NCBI RefSeq assembly: GCF_030052815.1
Contig: NW_026614703.1
Coordinates: 62,001 to 126,000 of the forward strand
Direction of reading: 5' to 3'
Source: Hevea brasiliensis
Lineage: Eukaryota; Streptophyta; Magnoliopsida; Malpighiales; Euphorbiaceae
DNA length: 64,000 nt
In this document: positions 1 to 11,921 of the stretch, one piece after another
Position numbering within the stretch: the first letter of the stretch is position 1
How the letters are laid out: each line of letters opens with the position of its first letter
The notes under the pieces: generated by a model
Database searches by the model: none
Told to the model about the DNA's origin: nothing
Seen by the model: only the letters and a program-made list of their open reading frames with translations
Position numbers and translations under genes: made by a program

Positions 1-378
1 CTCATGAACACCAAAAGGGAAATTGACTGCAATACCAGCAAGAAAATCAACACTCATGTTTGCTTCTCCCCATATATGAGAGATACAAATAATCCTACTC
101 CTTAGAACCAAACTCTGGATAGAAAAAACCAAGCGAGGTAGCATGAATAATAGGCAGCAAAACACCATTCACAAGCTGAATAACAAGCAAATTATCCCAC
201 TCAATCAAAAGATTCATAAAGCACTAAGCCTCCTTGCTAATTTAAGACCTTCAAAGAGAGCCCAAAGCTAATAACATTGAGTACCTTCCTATTGGGCAAC
301 AAAAGTACCCTATCATCTACCATAACCATCATGAACTAGACACACCCCCCCCTCTACCCCCCAACTCTAACTAGTTAA

Positions 379-837
379 TTAGCCATCACAAGCCATAACA
401 CCATCCATATTTAACTGCAACCAATTAGACACAGGAGTTTGCCACGAAACCCAGCAATCTTGTTGCCTCCCCACCCCATTGCGCAAAGCATCTATCTCAC
501 TAAACACTGCAACATAGTTTCTAGCAGTAAAATAAATTTCATTAACTAAACTTGAAGTCTTAGCCATCACATTTTCAAAGAGGAATTGATTTCTACTATT
601 CCAAAATTTCCAGATAGCTACACCAAACAATAAGGGCCAAGACAAACCCTTACTACTAATATCCCTAAATTTCAAATTTTTCTCTCGCCAAACAGTAATA
701 GGAATCAAGGTATCAAAGAAATTACTAATTAGACCACTAGGAACAAAACAACGCCATACTGTATCGACATGCCTGCAATCATGAAGAGCATGGAGAGAAG
801 ATTTAGAGAAACCCAAGCAAAAAGGGCACTCTCCCAT
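379..837 (-). pseudogene. LINE zf-RVT zinc-binding domain plus RNase H start
   Basis: The 152-residue open stretch begins GECPFC and carries a C-x2-C...H...C pattern (residues 4-20), the zinc-binding domain found between RT and RNase H in plant L1 elements. The middle holds the ATxxFWxSRNxFLFEN-like block (WKFWNSRNQFLFEN), and the end (WLQLNMDG) is the first strand of an RNase H domain. Decayed RNase H continues to the window start. There is no independent gene here. Confidence 0.8.
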
Positions 838-2124
838 AGAGTTAATATGCCGAAGAACTCTCTCCTCATTTGTTAAAATCCTATTGTGGCTTGCAAGCCA
901 TAAGAAAGTCTAGATGCGTTAAGGACCCATCCATTGCCAAATATATTTCCAAATAGTAGGACCATGAGGGGAGGCAGTAAGAGAATTATAAGCTAATTTG
1001 ACTGAAAAGTTTCCCTAAGAAGAAAACTTTTAATAACATATATCCGTACCTTGAGAAGTAGAAGGAGGAAAGGTAGTTGTGACAAGGTCAACCATCTTAG
1101 GGGAAAGGAACGAAGCAAACTTATCCCAAATCGACACTCCATTATCATTAATATAATCAACCACAACTTCATACGACAATAAAGTAGGAACATGATACAA
1201 GCCACATTTACCAAACAAAAATTATTTAGCAACCAACAATGACGCCAAAAGCGAGCTCTTCGACTATTACTAATCGACCATGCTAAACCAAGAAGAAAAT
1301 CTTTCTAAACCCCATGAATACCCTTCAAAGAACTGAACAATTAAAACTCAGATTGCCCATTGATTACCCTTCCAAATCCATATGATATTTGGAAAAAAGT
1401 GCCTGAACCCATAAAGTTTTGGGGAAGAGATCATAGTCTAACCCAATTTTAGCAAGAAAGCCTTAACCCAAACCACTTGTCTCTTTAGGCTGATGAACCT
1501 TGTCCCACTTAATAAGAGGCATGCATTTCTTACCCTCCACTGAGCCCTAAATGAAACTATGACAGAGTTTATCAACATCATTATAGATATAAGTAGGTAG
1601 CTTGGTTGTCTGCAAAGCATAATATGGAATAGAAATAATTACAGAGTGGGGTAGAGTAATCCTACTAGCAAAAAAAAGGTCAGCATTTCACTCCGATAAA
1701 TGCTTTTGTTCTTTTTGGAGAATATAATCATAAGTACTTTTGCGAACTCTCGAATGAAAGAGAGGCACACCCATATATTTACCTAAATCATTAGTGACCT
1801 AAAACCCTTGCATCCTACTCATAGAATTGTAGAGTTGAGAACTAACATTATTGGAGAAAAATATTTGAGATTTACGCACACTGGCCTTCTAACCTGAACA
1901 AAAGCAAAAATCATTAAGGAAATTCTTAATAACAGTCAAGTGATCCACACTCGCTTCAGCAAAGAGGATGAGATCATTCGTAAAGAATAAGTGGGAAAGC
2001 TTAGGTCCTCCCCTATTTAGTTTAATAGGCCACCATATATTCAAATTAACAGCTCTTGATATGGCATGGGAGAGTTGCTCTTTATAAAGAACAAATAAAG
2101 AAGGAGACAGGGGGTCATCTTGGT

Positions 2125-2361
2125 TTAAACCTCTAGCAGGATAAAAAGGAATACAGACATTGCCATTCCACTAAATCTGTGTAGAGTTGTAAGACACACA
2201 GTGTATGATGACAAATGACACAAAGTGCCTGCTTCAATTAGAGAGTCAAACATGAAATTCCATAAAATTTGATCATAAGTTTTTTTCATATCAATCTTTA
2301 TAGCCATGAAACCAAACCTAATTGTCTTCCTTCTCATCGAGTGAAACACCTCCTGGGCCAC
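2125..2361 (-). pseudogene. LINE reverse transcriptase fragment
   Basis: A 78-residue open stretch matches the fingers/palm region of plant L1 RT: VAQEVFHSMRRK, then AIKIDMKKTYDQILWNFM, where the first catalytic aspartate of motif A (KIDxxKxYD) is kept. Upstream residues in the same frame (HITKNIIVAQE) show that the domain originally began earlier. After about 50 residues the protein match becomes poor and the frame closes. It belongs to the LINE covering 1-2400. Confidence 0.8.
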
Positions 2362-2400
2362 AATAATATTTTTAGTAATATGCCTGCCAAGACTACAGCT

Positions 2401-3520
2401 TGTTTAAATAATTTTTTATTTTATAAATCTAATATATATATATAATATATATATATAAAACACAACACGTACACACACAAATATAAAAGCAAAAGACTCA
2501 AAAACTATTAACCACAATTTTATGGGTGTTTTCATCATTTATTGACACTTGGCATAATTAAAAAATAATAATTTTATTTAAAAAATATCAATTAATCTAA
2601 ATGATAGGGATAGTCTAAATGTAACTATCTATATCCTTTTGTAATAGATATGTGTTTGTTGTTAGTCTAATCTTATTAATAAATTTGAGTTTTATCACCT
2701 CTTTTGGGAAGATTTGGTGTCTCCTCTTCTGTGACGATTTGGTGTTAGCCAAATACATAATCACACACTTGTACTATTTAGTTATTGCCTAACACACTCT
2801 TGAACTAAATTTTGAACCTATTAGACACCTCAAGTTAAAAAAAAAAAAAAAAAAACCATAACATTTAGACACAAAATTGCATAGTAATCAAGTTGCATGA
2901 TTTCACATGGAAAGAGGTGAGTGAATAAGATATTGTTTGTCTATGTTGAACCTATAATGGCTAGTTGGCACCCATCTTTAAAACGATGCTCATTTCTTAC
3001 CTATAAACTCTTTCTTCTTTCTTGCAAGTGCATTTTCTTCTTCACCTTAAGAAGCTACAGATTACAAACAATTTAAGTAATTTAAATCTAAAATAAAGCA
3101 TGCACAATGTCATCAAAATAACCCAAACTCATATGTTCTCCAACCAACGGCTATTTTCCTCTGCCACTTTTACCACCTCACCTTACCTAGGAGTAAGAAC
3201 ATACAATCATGGTTGTTGCACTTAATAGGCACAAGCTATGAAGAATATGGGCAAAGAAAATCAAGAACGCATGGCTTAAAGCTCAAAGAAATAAAAATAA
3301 ATCAATTTTATTAAAAAAAATCACATTATTTATTAATGAGAAATTGAGAATTGAGTTCAAAGGTTGAATCTCTGTGTAATAATTTATAATCAATGGGCAT
3401 TGTTACATTGATGAAATACAACATTTAAATGATTTGTGATTTTCCGTAAGTTTTTTTGATAAAAAATAGTAACATTTTAATGAAGATAAACAACTCAATA
3501 TGTTGGACAAAAAAATGCAT
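2401..3520. other. Gene-free AT-rich spacer
   Basis: I see no coding region here. It holds an imperfect (AT)n tract near 2429-2460, a poly-A run near 2837-2854, and one copy (about 2554-2625) of a short repeat that recurs at about 4884-4955. Confidence 0.6.
2554..2625 (+). repeat. Short dispersed repeat, copy 1
   Basis: The segment starting with taattaaaaaataataatt and running through tcaattaatctaaatgat recurs with a few changes at about 4884-4955. The two copies bracket the SDR pseudogene and about 0.9 kb of spacer. Confidence 0.6.
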
Positions 3521-3521
3521 T

Positions 3522-4360
3522 TTCAATCAAGAGGAAAAAAAGTAGAAAAGAGAAGGTTAATTTGCTCAATATAGTTGCTTACCAAGATCAAATCCATTCT
3601 TACTAATTCCTTCATCAACAGAAATATCTGTTTAGTAATGTATGAAGCAACAAGTAGGCAAAGGCATACAACCAGCAATGAGAATTCTTTTGGTTCTCTA
3701 ACGTGTTGAAGAGGAGTTTGAGATACTATTTTATTCAAGAACTCTTTGTTACTAAGAAAAATTTCCATAAGCGAGGTTTTGATAACACCACGGTGCAACA
3801 CTATTTGTCCTAACATTGTTTTTTGCACACTCACAAGCCAAATTCTTTGTAAGTTGATTAATTGTGTAGCTTTGGTCGATGCATAATTTGATCCACCATT
3901 AAATTGTTAAAGACCTACGCCTGAGGAAATGAATATAATGCTTCCTGCTTCTGACACTTTTAGAATAGTATGTGCAAGTTGGCACAAATGGTATGTAGAT
4001 TCAAAGTTAGTTGTCATGAGTTTTGAAAATTCTTCAACAGAGTACTCAATAGTTGACTTCTTGATATTTGTGCCAACATTATTCACAAGAATGTTGAGAC
4101 TACCATTAAAAATAGAACCCATTTTCTCAATTAGCTTCTCTCTCTAGGCTGGTGATGTTGCATCACAAATTGACCCAATGCCCACAACCCCTTAGCGTCC
4201 CACTTTTTCAAGCACTTATTTAGCTCTGCTTCATTTTCTTGAACATGTGTGCAATCTAACTTCTAGCCCAACAAGCTCTTCCATCATTGCTTTCCCAATT
4301 CTGCGAGTGCCACCAATGTTAAGAGTGTTAATTCCCTAAAGAGACCATCTTGGCTGCTTG
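3522..4360 (-). pseudogene. Tropinone-reductase-like short-chain dehydrogenase pseudogene
   Basis: Minus-strand pieces line up in order with plant tropinone-reductase-like SDR proteins (NADPH-dependent oxidoreductases with a Rossmann fold). Near 4290-4330 is the cofactor loop (GGTRRIG). At 3907-4122 lies NNVGTNI followed by [13 protein letters not shown] and the strand IIFISS. Near 3870 is the catalytic pair as YASTK (Y-x3-K), and at 3523-3834 is the C-terminal region (VIKTSLME...TPLQHVREPKE...SSYIT-like). Stops and small indels separate these blocks and the loop after the ISS strand is shortened, so it cannot make an enzyme. The blocks are contiguous without intron-sized gaps, whereas genes of this family usually have introns. 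A retrocopy is therefore likely, although I see no clear poly-A tail. The family call is confident; substrate cannot be inferred. Confidence 0.85.
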
Positions 4361-4784
4361 AAACTGCTTTCTGCCTCTACCATTATTCCATTATGTGTTG
4401 CAAGGAAGATGAAGATTGTGATTTTCTTTAATTTGAAGAATACTCAAGTTCCATATAAGTTGTTTGATAAAATGCTTAACCTTTACTTGTCCAAACCATT
4501 GGCCCAAGGTTATATGTGTGCCAACTCAACTTTTTCCCTTTCCATTTGGTAGTCCTTTTACTTGTTAGCGTGAGATCTAAGTTTGATGGTTTCAAAATCA
4601 GGCTCGTAGGTGGAGCATGCTTCCCGTCAAATGGCCAAATTAAGCTAATTACTATTATATTTTATATAAGTAGTTTATCTTAAATTTTCTTATGTAAAAT
4701 TGTAGTAGTATGAAATTTTGTACTTCAGAATTGTATTCTATCTCTATTTAATGAAAGCACTATCTTTTATTTTCTAAAAAAAAT

Positions 4785-5062
4785 GTTATCATATGTAATC
4801 ATAAAATTCTATCATTTGAAAATAAATAAGGCCAACAAACATTGTCATGTAATCTATATTTATATCAGTTACATAATAGAGAAAATTAAAAAATAATAAT
4901 TTTATTTAACAATATCAATTAATCTAAATGATGGGGATAATGTAAACATAACCATCTGTAACTATAAAATTCTATCATTTGTAAATAAAATAGCTTTAGA
5001 TAAGGCTAACAAACCTTATCGTGTAATCTATATTTATATTAGTCACATATTAGAGAAATATA
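4785..5062 (+). repeat. Tandem AT-rich repeat, two diverged copies
   Basis: A unit containing ataaaattctatcatttg and later tgtaatctatatttatat appears at about 4785-4875 and again at about 4962-5055. Between them lies the second copy (about 4884-4955) of the short repeat also present at 2554-2625. Confidence 0.6.
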
Positions 5063-6374
5063 GTTGATCATACCCTCATATAGAATCACCTGCAATAAGT
5101 TTCTTGTAATTCACAAATGTGCACCACCTTGTAATTAGAAGATGCCTCTTTGGTATCCCTTTACAGATATGCCTAAACTCTTATGAATCTCCATGAACAT
5201 CCTTAGTAAGAATGGTTTGTATCGGTGAATTCACAAAGTAATCCAATGGTGAAAAAATGATTTCCGCGCAATATCTTGGAATAGAGAAGCCTTCACTACT
5301 GTCTCGGCACTCCAAGTTCAAGACCAAATTGTATGCTACAGTTATCTATCTCTCTTTATTTTTTGATATTTTTATTTATTTCTTCCTTATCTATATAAAA
5401 TTTTCATATTTTGTCATTACTAGAGTGTATATACTCACACAAACATATATATTAGAGTTTTAATTAATAATTTAAAATCTTTTATAAATTATAATTCATT
5501 TTTTATCATGGATATTGATAATTTTCTCTTTCAGTATTTGTGGGTCTAATTATATAAGTAGTTCCTTGAAAAATTTACTATTGAAAAACAATAACTTTTA
5601 TATATCCCAATTCCAATGGTAATTCAATTCTTTAAGGGTTCAAATATTGTTCATTAATTATTATGAATATATTCTTTTAAATCATACATGTTCTTTTTTT
5701 TTTTTTAAATTACATTTATGTTGTAAGTATATTATATTGTTACATTATAATAAAATAATATTTTATAAAATAATTAATAACCATTTAAAAATGTAAATTT
5801 AATTTGACTGAGATAAATATATAAACATATAAAATTTTAATAACACTTAAATTGCATTTACTATATTTACGAAGATAATATGATTTTGAAATTATAAAAT
5901 ATAAGAATATTAAATTATATTATTAAAATAACATAATAAATTATTCACGCAATGCGTGTGCAAGATGATTAGTTTAACTCTAAATAGAGTGCTATACTTT
6001 TATTATGATTTCAAATTCAAAATTATCTTTACTTATCCTCATGTTTAAAACTTTAAATAGGGTATTTGTCACTCACAATTACTCAATTTTATGTTTTTTT
6101 TTTAGTTTTATTGCTTGATTTCAATTTCTTTCTTAAAACTCGCTCAATTTCAATTTGAATATTTAAAATTATTGTAATTGAATATTATAAATTTCTCTGT
6201 TAACTGATTGATTTTCATTCACTATCACTCTACTATAAGTATTTTTTCAGTATCATCACTTAACTTCAATTTCTATCCTAAAACTCAGGACCCCTTAATT
6301 TTGATTTGAGTAAACTTAAAGTCCATACTGCATGAAAATGTAGGTTTACATGTTATCATAAATTAAAAAAAAAA
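5063..6374. other. AT-rich spacer, nothing recognised
   Basis: Short open stretches exist, but their composition is that of random AT-rich DNA. I see no domain, RNA gene or terminal repeat. Confidence 0.5.
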
Positions 6375-6459
6375 AAAAAATCTCTCTCTTCACATCTCTC
6401 CTAATTTTACATTTTCTAATCAAAATTTAATAATTTTTAAATATTTACACTAATAACAA

Positions 6460-6505
6460 TATATTGTTAGTGTGTGTCTATATATATAGACACACACACT
6501 AACGA
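6460..6505. repeat. Short near-perfect palindrome
   Basis: The sequence gttagtgtgtgtctatata followed by its complement tagacacacacactaac forms a near-perfect inverted repeat, with one arm a dinucleotide longer. It lies in the left arm of the foldback element. Confidence 0.75.
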
Positions 6506-6728
6506 CATGTAATACTCTAGAAATTTAAGAAATATATAATTTATTTATTTAACTATTTTAATATTTTTAAATACATTTTGAGATTTATTTTGAAAATTTT
6601 GAATTTAAATTTTTTACTATTGAATTTGGTGGCGGCCTAGTTGCCAGTTGGAGCAATGAAAAACAGAAAGGGAAGGAGGCGTTGAGAAAGGGAGGAAGGG
6701 GGGCTGTCATGCGATTTTCAAAATATTC

Positions 6729-6773
<45 letters not shown>
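6729..6773. repeat. (ATT)n microsatellite
   Basis: About fifteen uninterrupted trinucleotide units lie inside the foldback core. Confidence 0.95.
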
Positions 6774-6775
<2 letters not shown>

Positions 6776-7102
6776 CTCAACTAAAAATTAAATATTCTTA
6801 ATAATAATAATAATATAGAAAATATAATTATTTTAATTTATTCTTTCAAATTACAAACAAACAGCATTTCACTAAATACACCCAAATTCATTAATAAAAT
6901 TAAATTTTAAAATTTAAAATAAATCTCAAAATGTATTAAAAATATTAAAATAATCAAATTAATAAATTATATATACCTTAAATTTTTGGGTATTACATGG
7001 TGTTGTTAGTGTAAAACAAATATATATTGTTTTTAATGAGAATATTTGAAATTTATTAAATTGTGATTAGAAAAGGTAAAACTAGGAGAGACACGAGGAA
7101 GA

Positions 7103-7106
<4 letters not shown>

Positions 7107-7181
<75 letters not shown>
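7107..7181. repeat. (AT)n microsatellite
   Basis: An uninterrupted AT dinucleotide run of about 75 bp lies between the foldback element and an old LTR fragment. Confidence 0.97.
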
Positions 7182-7190
<9 letters not shown>

Positions 7191-7200
7191 AGTAACCTAA

Positions 7201-8213
7201 ATGTAATATGCCTTACCATAGTGTGCCGGATTAAGCTTTCAGGGAATGGATTCTTCTCTGGACTTAAATAATATGAAACCTAGCTTGAACCAATGAAAGT
7301 GTAAACTACATATAATAAACAAACTATGGTAATAATTAACCAACTTAAGGAGGGAATTCTAGAGTATTTAAAAGAAGAGCATCTTTAACTGCAAAAGAAT
7401 TTAGTTTCGGTTGCTGAATGTATAGAGACAAAAGTATAAAAAATGAGAGAACATAAGATATTTTCCATAACACACCTTCCTTTTCATTCTCTAGAAGCTT
7501 CCCTATTCTCTTATTTCTCTTTCTCTTCTCTCCCTACATTCTCTCTTCTCACTTTTTCTGAATCTTTGCAAATAGAGAAATCAAATGAAGTATAACCTTA
7601 AGAACACTAGCAGAATAACAGATAAGAAGAAACCAATGCTAAGGAAAGGAATACAAAAAAAAAAGAAAAAAGAAAAAGAACCCTTGGAGTACATTAAGTA
7701 AGTGTTTCTTACACTAATGTTTCCTTTAATAGTGATTGGAATAGTTATATATAACTAGGTTAAATTTCCTAAACTTGATTTGTGAATTAGGGATTAAAGA
7801 GATTAAATAATAAACGTTTTTATGAAAGTAATTGGTTAAATGAATTTTATCAAATAGCAAGGATAAAGTTTAACTGAGCTAAAATGGTAATAAAATGATC
7901 GAGAATGAATAAAAAGATTAAATGAGTAGAAACAAGGATAAAAAGTAAACTGGGAGCTTTGAGGAACTCAGGTTCGACAAGCAAAGCATCAAACTTCAAC
8001 AGTCGAACTACGTTAACAATAAGGTATACAGTGCATGTAACTTCGGATGCCAAAAGCTTTACATTGAATTGTTGAAGGTTGCCTATTTCATAAAATATGT
8101 TTTAACCTTATCTTAATGAAGTTGTTAATAAAATATACTCTATATGCTCTCTTTGTAGGCCCAAGGACAAGGTCACAAAGATTAGAACAAAAAGGGATAA
8201 ACCTAATTAGAAG
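7201..8213 (+). mobile_element. Truncated old LTR, 5' part, in tandem with a full LTR
   Basis: This kilobase resembles, at lower identity, the 5' part of the LTR that starts at 8214 (its homologous remainder continues at 11750-12720, after the nested solo LTR). Both begin with tgtaata followed by a cttaccatag / cttcaccatag block. Both carry a TATA box (7435-7441 and 11915-11921) followed by a pyrimidine-rich stretch. Both end near the same point. The presence of a TATA box supports U3/R identity. No TSD is visible. Confidence 0.55.
7435..7441 (+). promoter_or_regulatory. LTR TATA box (truncated copy)
   Basis: A tataaaa sequence sits at the same relative place as the TATA box of the neighbouring LTR copy at 11915. 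Confidence 0.5.
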
Positions 8214-8281
8214 TGTAATACCCTTCACCATAGTTAGTTGGAATATGCCTTGGGGAATGGAATATTCTCTTGGGACTTGGT

Positions 8282-8286
8282 GACTA
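8282..8286 (+). repeat. TSD GACTA (left)
   Basis: GACTA immediately precedes the solo LTR and is repeated exactly at 11750-11754. Confidence 0.93.
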
Positions 8287-11200
8287 TGTCACACCTTACC
8301 CCTCTGTAAGGCATAACATGATCCCGTAGAATACTTAATGAACTACCGAACTTCACTTACCGATAACTCATTAAGTACCCTACAAGGGATTTTAAAACAA
8401 TTTTCTTACATTTTGGAAGTGGTGACCATTTTGGTAGGAATTAAAAACCATTTATTCAAAATTTAAATACTAGTAAAAATTTTTGTCCATTTTAATTTTG
8501 CCGCAAATTTTATAAAAATTTTGACAGAGTTCCGTTTGTATTTGGAGAAAATAGTTCTTCAAATACCTGAAAAAAAAACACTTACAATAATTTTCTCAAC
8601 TCCCAACCTTCAATTAATCTCAAGTCAACTCAATTCAATTCACTTCAAAATAATTCTACAATCCAAATCAAAATTTATCATCTCAAAGTATTTAATAACT
8701 TCAATCACAATGCATAAAGTATGAAATTCACATGTAGAAATATTAATTTACAGAAGGAAATCCAAAAATAATATTATTACAATTTATTTTACAACTGCTG
8801 AACTTTACTTTGATACATAAAGCGTTATAATATTTACATCAAAATTAACTACAAGGGTATAAAATAATACCCGTATAAAAGATCAGTGTGGTCCACAATT
8901 CAATAGCAACTCACTCTGCTGCTTTTTCCTTGCTCTTATCTGCGACAGCAAAATAAGCTATCACTGAGTATAAAAATACTCAGTGGTGCACAATAAAAAT
9001 TTAAAATACAATACATAAATCATTCATTGATGAAACACAATTTAAATATTTCTCAATCACATTTCACAAATTATCAAAGCTCATAATAACACAATTTAGT
9101 CAAATAATTTAATAAACACAATGTTGCCAAAATCATACACAACTTAAGCCATGACACAAAATTTCTGATCAATACCGTATTGTACACCACGACAAAGCAA
9201 TCTACAACCCCATTAATCGAAATCAATGAGGGAGGTGGCTAGCTAGCTAATGAGTACTCATCCGATCTCAACCTCAACTGGCAAGCCAGAGAGTGAGGAA
9301 AATAAACGATCTCAACCCCAAAAATGGAGGAGGAATAATGTGATACTGTCATGCTAAGTGTGAACACAAAATCAATTCAAAACAATTTATTTAAATAATT
9401 TATGAGAAATCTGATCAATTTTCAAAGTCATATTTGCGATTATAAAATGGCAACACAGTACATAATTAATCAGAGGAGTCAAATTTTTGAGAATAAAATA
9501 TTTAAACAAGAATTATTGTGCACAGACCTGACGTGAGTCGCCTCTAGGCCTTGACTCAGTCTCTCAGAGCTTCCAAGCCTTTTTCAGCTGAAACACACAG
9601 TTTCATAGTGTTTCCGTACCATAACTTAGCATAAATCCAAAAATAAATTTAACTTCACTTTTATCTAGCTTTAATGTGCTAATTTCGACGTTCTCGAAGT
9701 TTTTGTGTTTTGGGTTACTATTCACTACACTATTCAAGTCAAATTGTTGACTTTTTAAGGCTTAATAGGTATGGAAACTCCAACTTCACCCACATACCAC
9801 ATTTTGGTCATTAAATTTTTTGGTTTTGGTCATTTTCTTAGAGCTTAAGTCCTTTAGGTAAAATTGTCAAATTTTCAGTTTTGGTGTCCCTAGTTGCACT
9901 GTTCCATTGGTCATTCTCACGTTAGAATTTGGCAAACCTTTCTTCATAGAAAATATTCCCTATTGTCGTAAATTTATTCTCCTTTTTGAATCACTCCAAT
10001 TGGAGTTTTGTAACTCAAGTTATGGCCATTTGAACCATGGCTGCCGGATTGGACACAACCTAGATTTTCTGGGCAATTTTGGTGCTGGCAGTTTTGGGTC
10101 ATCAACTTTGGGTGGCCAAATGACTTAGTTGCTGGCAGAATTTGGGTTTGTGTTCTTCATGAAAGTTTTAGGTCTATATCTCATCTAACCACTAGTAAAA
10201 GTTCAAGTCATTTTGAACTGCCTAGCTCGAGTTATGACCAAATGAACAAACACTGTTCATTTGGTCAGTTTGTACAGGGTAGCCTGCAATTTTTCAACTT
10301 TGGTCAATTTGTTCACTAGGTTTTGGTCACTTTTTGGGCATGCTTCCTAAATGAAAATTGTGTCATTTAATGTCTATTTTCATCCCCAATTGGTCCCATA
10401 CCAATTGGACTTGTAAAATTTCATTTTTGGTCCTTCAAAGTTGACTTGGTCATGCTGCCAGCAGCATGACCATACTCCCTTCGAATTTAACTTTAATTCC
10501 AACCATTCCAACACAACTCATTTGGTCACAAATGACCATTTTTCACTTCACAATAGGTCAAAGACATCATTTACTCATTTCTCACATTTTTGGTCCATAA
10601 ACCCTAATGTTCAAAATCTTAATTCACTAACCTCATGCATTTAACTAATTCAAAACATTTAATCATGATCATTCAACACCAATAAGCTCACATACACCTT
10701 TAAATTCACCAAGTTCATGCATACACATCCTCAAACCCTAGTTGACTAAAATTTAGGTTTGGTCCTTCAACAATTTATTTCATTTCATTTTTCCATAATT
10801 TCTAGTATAATTCAACTACTTAATTATGAATTTAAACATAATATTAAAAACTAACCACTCACCTCTTTTGTTGAATTTCTCCCTCTTCAAATCTTCTTTC
10901 TTTCCTCTTCTTTTTGTTGTCAAGATGCTTGTCAAAGTCCAAGAACAAGATTTACTTAAAGGAGTTAGGGAGTTTATAAAATAAAATCAAGCTTTTGAAA
11001 GCTTGAAATGGGTGTTAATGGTGGAAAGGAAATGAGAGAAATGAGAGAGAAAGGGTTGACGGGAATAGAGGAGAAGTAATTAAATTTTTTTTTTCTTTTT
11101 GTTATTTTATGCTCTTTTAATAGATAGTTATCCCACAATTTTCAATTTCTTAAATTAGTAAGTTTATTGCATCATGCATGTGTCAAGCATGATGTAATCA

Positions 11201-11749
11201 ACCTTTTTCAACTTTTTCTTTTTCCTCTTTTTTTTTATTTTTTTTATTAGTTCTTTAATTTAATTCTCGATTCCGAAAATTTCTTTTCTCCAATTTTATT
11301 TGACATTTATGTCAGTAGTCACTCTGGTCAATTGACCAAATTGCCCCTCATCGGTTCATCCCAGTTTGCAAATAATTCAATATTTCTTTCGGCTCTCTGA
11401 CCTAATTATTTGACTGACTTAACAGTTCTTTTTCGTGATTTTTTCTTTTCCACTGTGTTCATAAGGGTCCTAAGGATCGCAGCGTCACATTTTACAGTTC
11501 GAAATTTAAGTTTAAAATGGCTTCGCAGTCGTTCCCGAGACGGTCACCCATCGCTATGACTCTCGGCTCGTTTAACTTCTTATATTCTGTTTTTCTTATT
11601 TATATTTAACTAATTGGCAATTACTAATTATTTGTATTTATAACTTCTCTAGTTGTCTTAAATGTGGTTCTAATCCCCTTAATTGTTTGGATCGACACCG
11701 GTCACCGGAACAGTGAAATATACCAGGCTATTCAAATAGGGGTGTTACA
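8287..11749 (-). mobile_element. Giant solo LTR, Tekay-type gypsy family A (copy A1)
   Basis: This 3,463-bp unit begins TGTCACACCTTACCCC and ends GGGGTGTTACA. It matches the LTR of the gypsy element at 56841 and the solo LTR at 41051 along its whole length. It is flanked by GACTA on both sides with no internal retroelement sequence. That makes it a solo LTR left by recombination between the two LTRs of one element. Orientation is taken from the coding element at 56841, where transcription runs on the minus strand. It sits inside the older LTR that starts at 8214. Confidence 0.93.
10236..10266. repeat. Conserved hairpin in family A LTR
   Basis: GACCAAATGAACA and its exact complement TGTTCATTTGGTC are separated by 5 bases. 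Equivalent, slightly mutated stems occur near 43050 and 58803 in the other family A LTRs. Confidence 0.75.
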
Positions 11750-11754
11750 GACTA
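11750..11754 (+). repeat. TSD GACTA (right)
   Basis: Exact copy of the left duplication at 8282-8286. Confidence 0.93.
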
Positions 11755-11914
11755 GGAACCAAACCTAACATATAACACAATAAAAGATTAATTAAAATGC
11801 TAACTAAAATAGTAATTAATAAATTAAAATGGGAAATTTTGGAGTATTTGATGAAAAGGCACCTTCAGTTGCCGAAGAACTTAACTTCGACTCCTGAATA
11901 TGGAGAGACAGGAG

Positions 11915-11921
11915 TATAAAA
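11915..11921 (+). promoter_or_regulatory. LTR TATA box
   Basis: A tataaaa in ggagtataaaaggagag lies upstream of a pyrimidine-rich leader in the old LTR. Confidence 0.5.

Larger units (their letters stand above)
1..2400 (-). pseudogene. Decayed L1-type LINE (RT, zinc-binding domain, RNase H)
   Basis: This is a minus-strand non-LTR retrotransposon remnant broken by many stops and frameshifts. Reading from the high-coordinate end, an RT N-terminal part (2125-2361) contains an AQEVFHSMRR block followed by KIDMKKTYD, typical of plant L1 reverse transcriptases. Near 1990 the catalytic box reads FTNDLILF instead of FADD, so the enzyme is dead. Further along (379-837) lies the zf-RVT zinc-binding segment (CPFC...H...H..C) leading into the start of an RNase H domain (QLNMDG). 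The RNase H helix (ALWALFEGLK-like) is seen in pieces near 210-260. RT coding begins abruptly near 2400, so the copy is 5'-truncated, and the 3' end lies outside the window. The family call is firm; the exact left limit is unknown. Confidence 0.88.
6375..7113. mobile_element. Foldback / MITE-like element with arms of about 240 bp
   Basis: The left arm (about 6380-6635) and right arm (about 6880-7112) are inverted copies of each other with scattered mismatches. For example, catttttgagatttattttlike blocks (attttgagatttatttt on the left) match the complement of aaataaatctcaaaat on the right, and ctctcctaattttaca on the left matches the complement of the right end. The unshared core (about 6636-6880) carries an (ATT)n tract. 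No transposase is encoded, so this is a non-autonomous element. Class is not certain. Confidence 0.65.

Noticed and set aside
4358..4552. Plus-strand 64-residue frame beside the SDR pseudogene
   Set aside because: No domain or conserved text; opposite strand of spacer and the 5' edge of the pseudogene.
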